A DNA stretch of 5,138 bases from Phycisphaerales bacterium (GTDB lineage: Bacteria; Planctomycetota; Phycisphaerae; SM23-33): contig DNAS01000103.1 in the NCBI GenBank assembly GCA_003485185.1, positions 4,973 to 10,110 of the forward strand, read 5' to 3'. Below the pieces are notes generated by a model that was not told the origin of the DNA, made no database searches, and worked only from the letters and a program-made list of their open reading frames with translations. Of this stretch, positions 5,134 through 5,138 are shown piece after piece. Numbering within the stretch: position 1 is the stretch's first letter; each line of letters opens with the position of its first letter. The position numbers and the translations under genes are program-made.

Positions 5134-5138
5134 GGAGC

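Noticed and set aside
5102..5138. CRISPR-like array
   Set aside because: The units are 8 bases long and contiguous with no spacers.

Overview
The window is 5,138 bases of high-GC bacterial chromosome, roughly 60-65% GC by eye. It holds five protein genes, two compact intergenic repeat elements and one long gene-free region rich in inverted repeats. RNase Y, an 8Fe-type ferredoxin, strong GGGAG/AGGAG ribosome binding sites and many intergenic hairpins would fit a Planctomycetota (Phycisphaerae-like) genome. That placement is inference only, since no marker gene fixes the taxon.

Left part, minus strand. The window opens inside rny (RNase Y), which starts at 1269 and runs off the left edge, so about the last 100 residues are missing. 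Upstream of rny, 1270-1929 has no credible protein gene. It holds a sigma70-like promoter reading toward rny (-35 at 1849-1854, -10 at 1825-1830) whose -35 lies between the arms of a TTTGCCC/GGGCAAA inverted repeat. A series of potential RNA stems follows, suggesting either a long structured rny leader or a small RNA. Beyond it, 1930-2184 encodes a small ferredoxin with two CxxCxxCxxxCP motifs.

Middle and right, plus strand. Divergent from the ferredoxin, a MscS-family mechanosensitive channel (2302-3495) and a cytoplasmic glycerophosphodiester phosphodiesterase (3521-4342) are only 25 bases apart and look like one transcription unit. They plausibly act around membrane tension and phospholipid turnover. 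After them comes a 122-bp element with 14-bp terminal inverted repeats enclosing two REP-like hairpins in opposite orientation, each carrying GTGG at its foot. A 172-residue protein of unrecognised family follows (4558-5076). Its stop codon is the first triplet of a perfect 12-bp stem with a GAGA loop, and four 8-bp tandem repeats run to the window end.

Nothing here amounts to a defence, secretion or biosynthetic system. The most unusual signals are the nested-palindrome element at 4362-4483, the hairpin and octamer block at the right end, and the structured region in front of rny.
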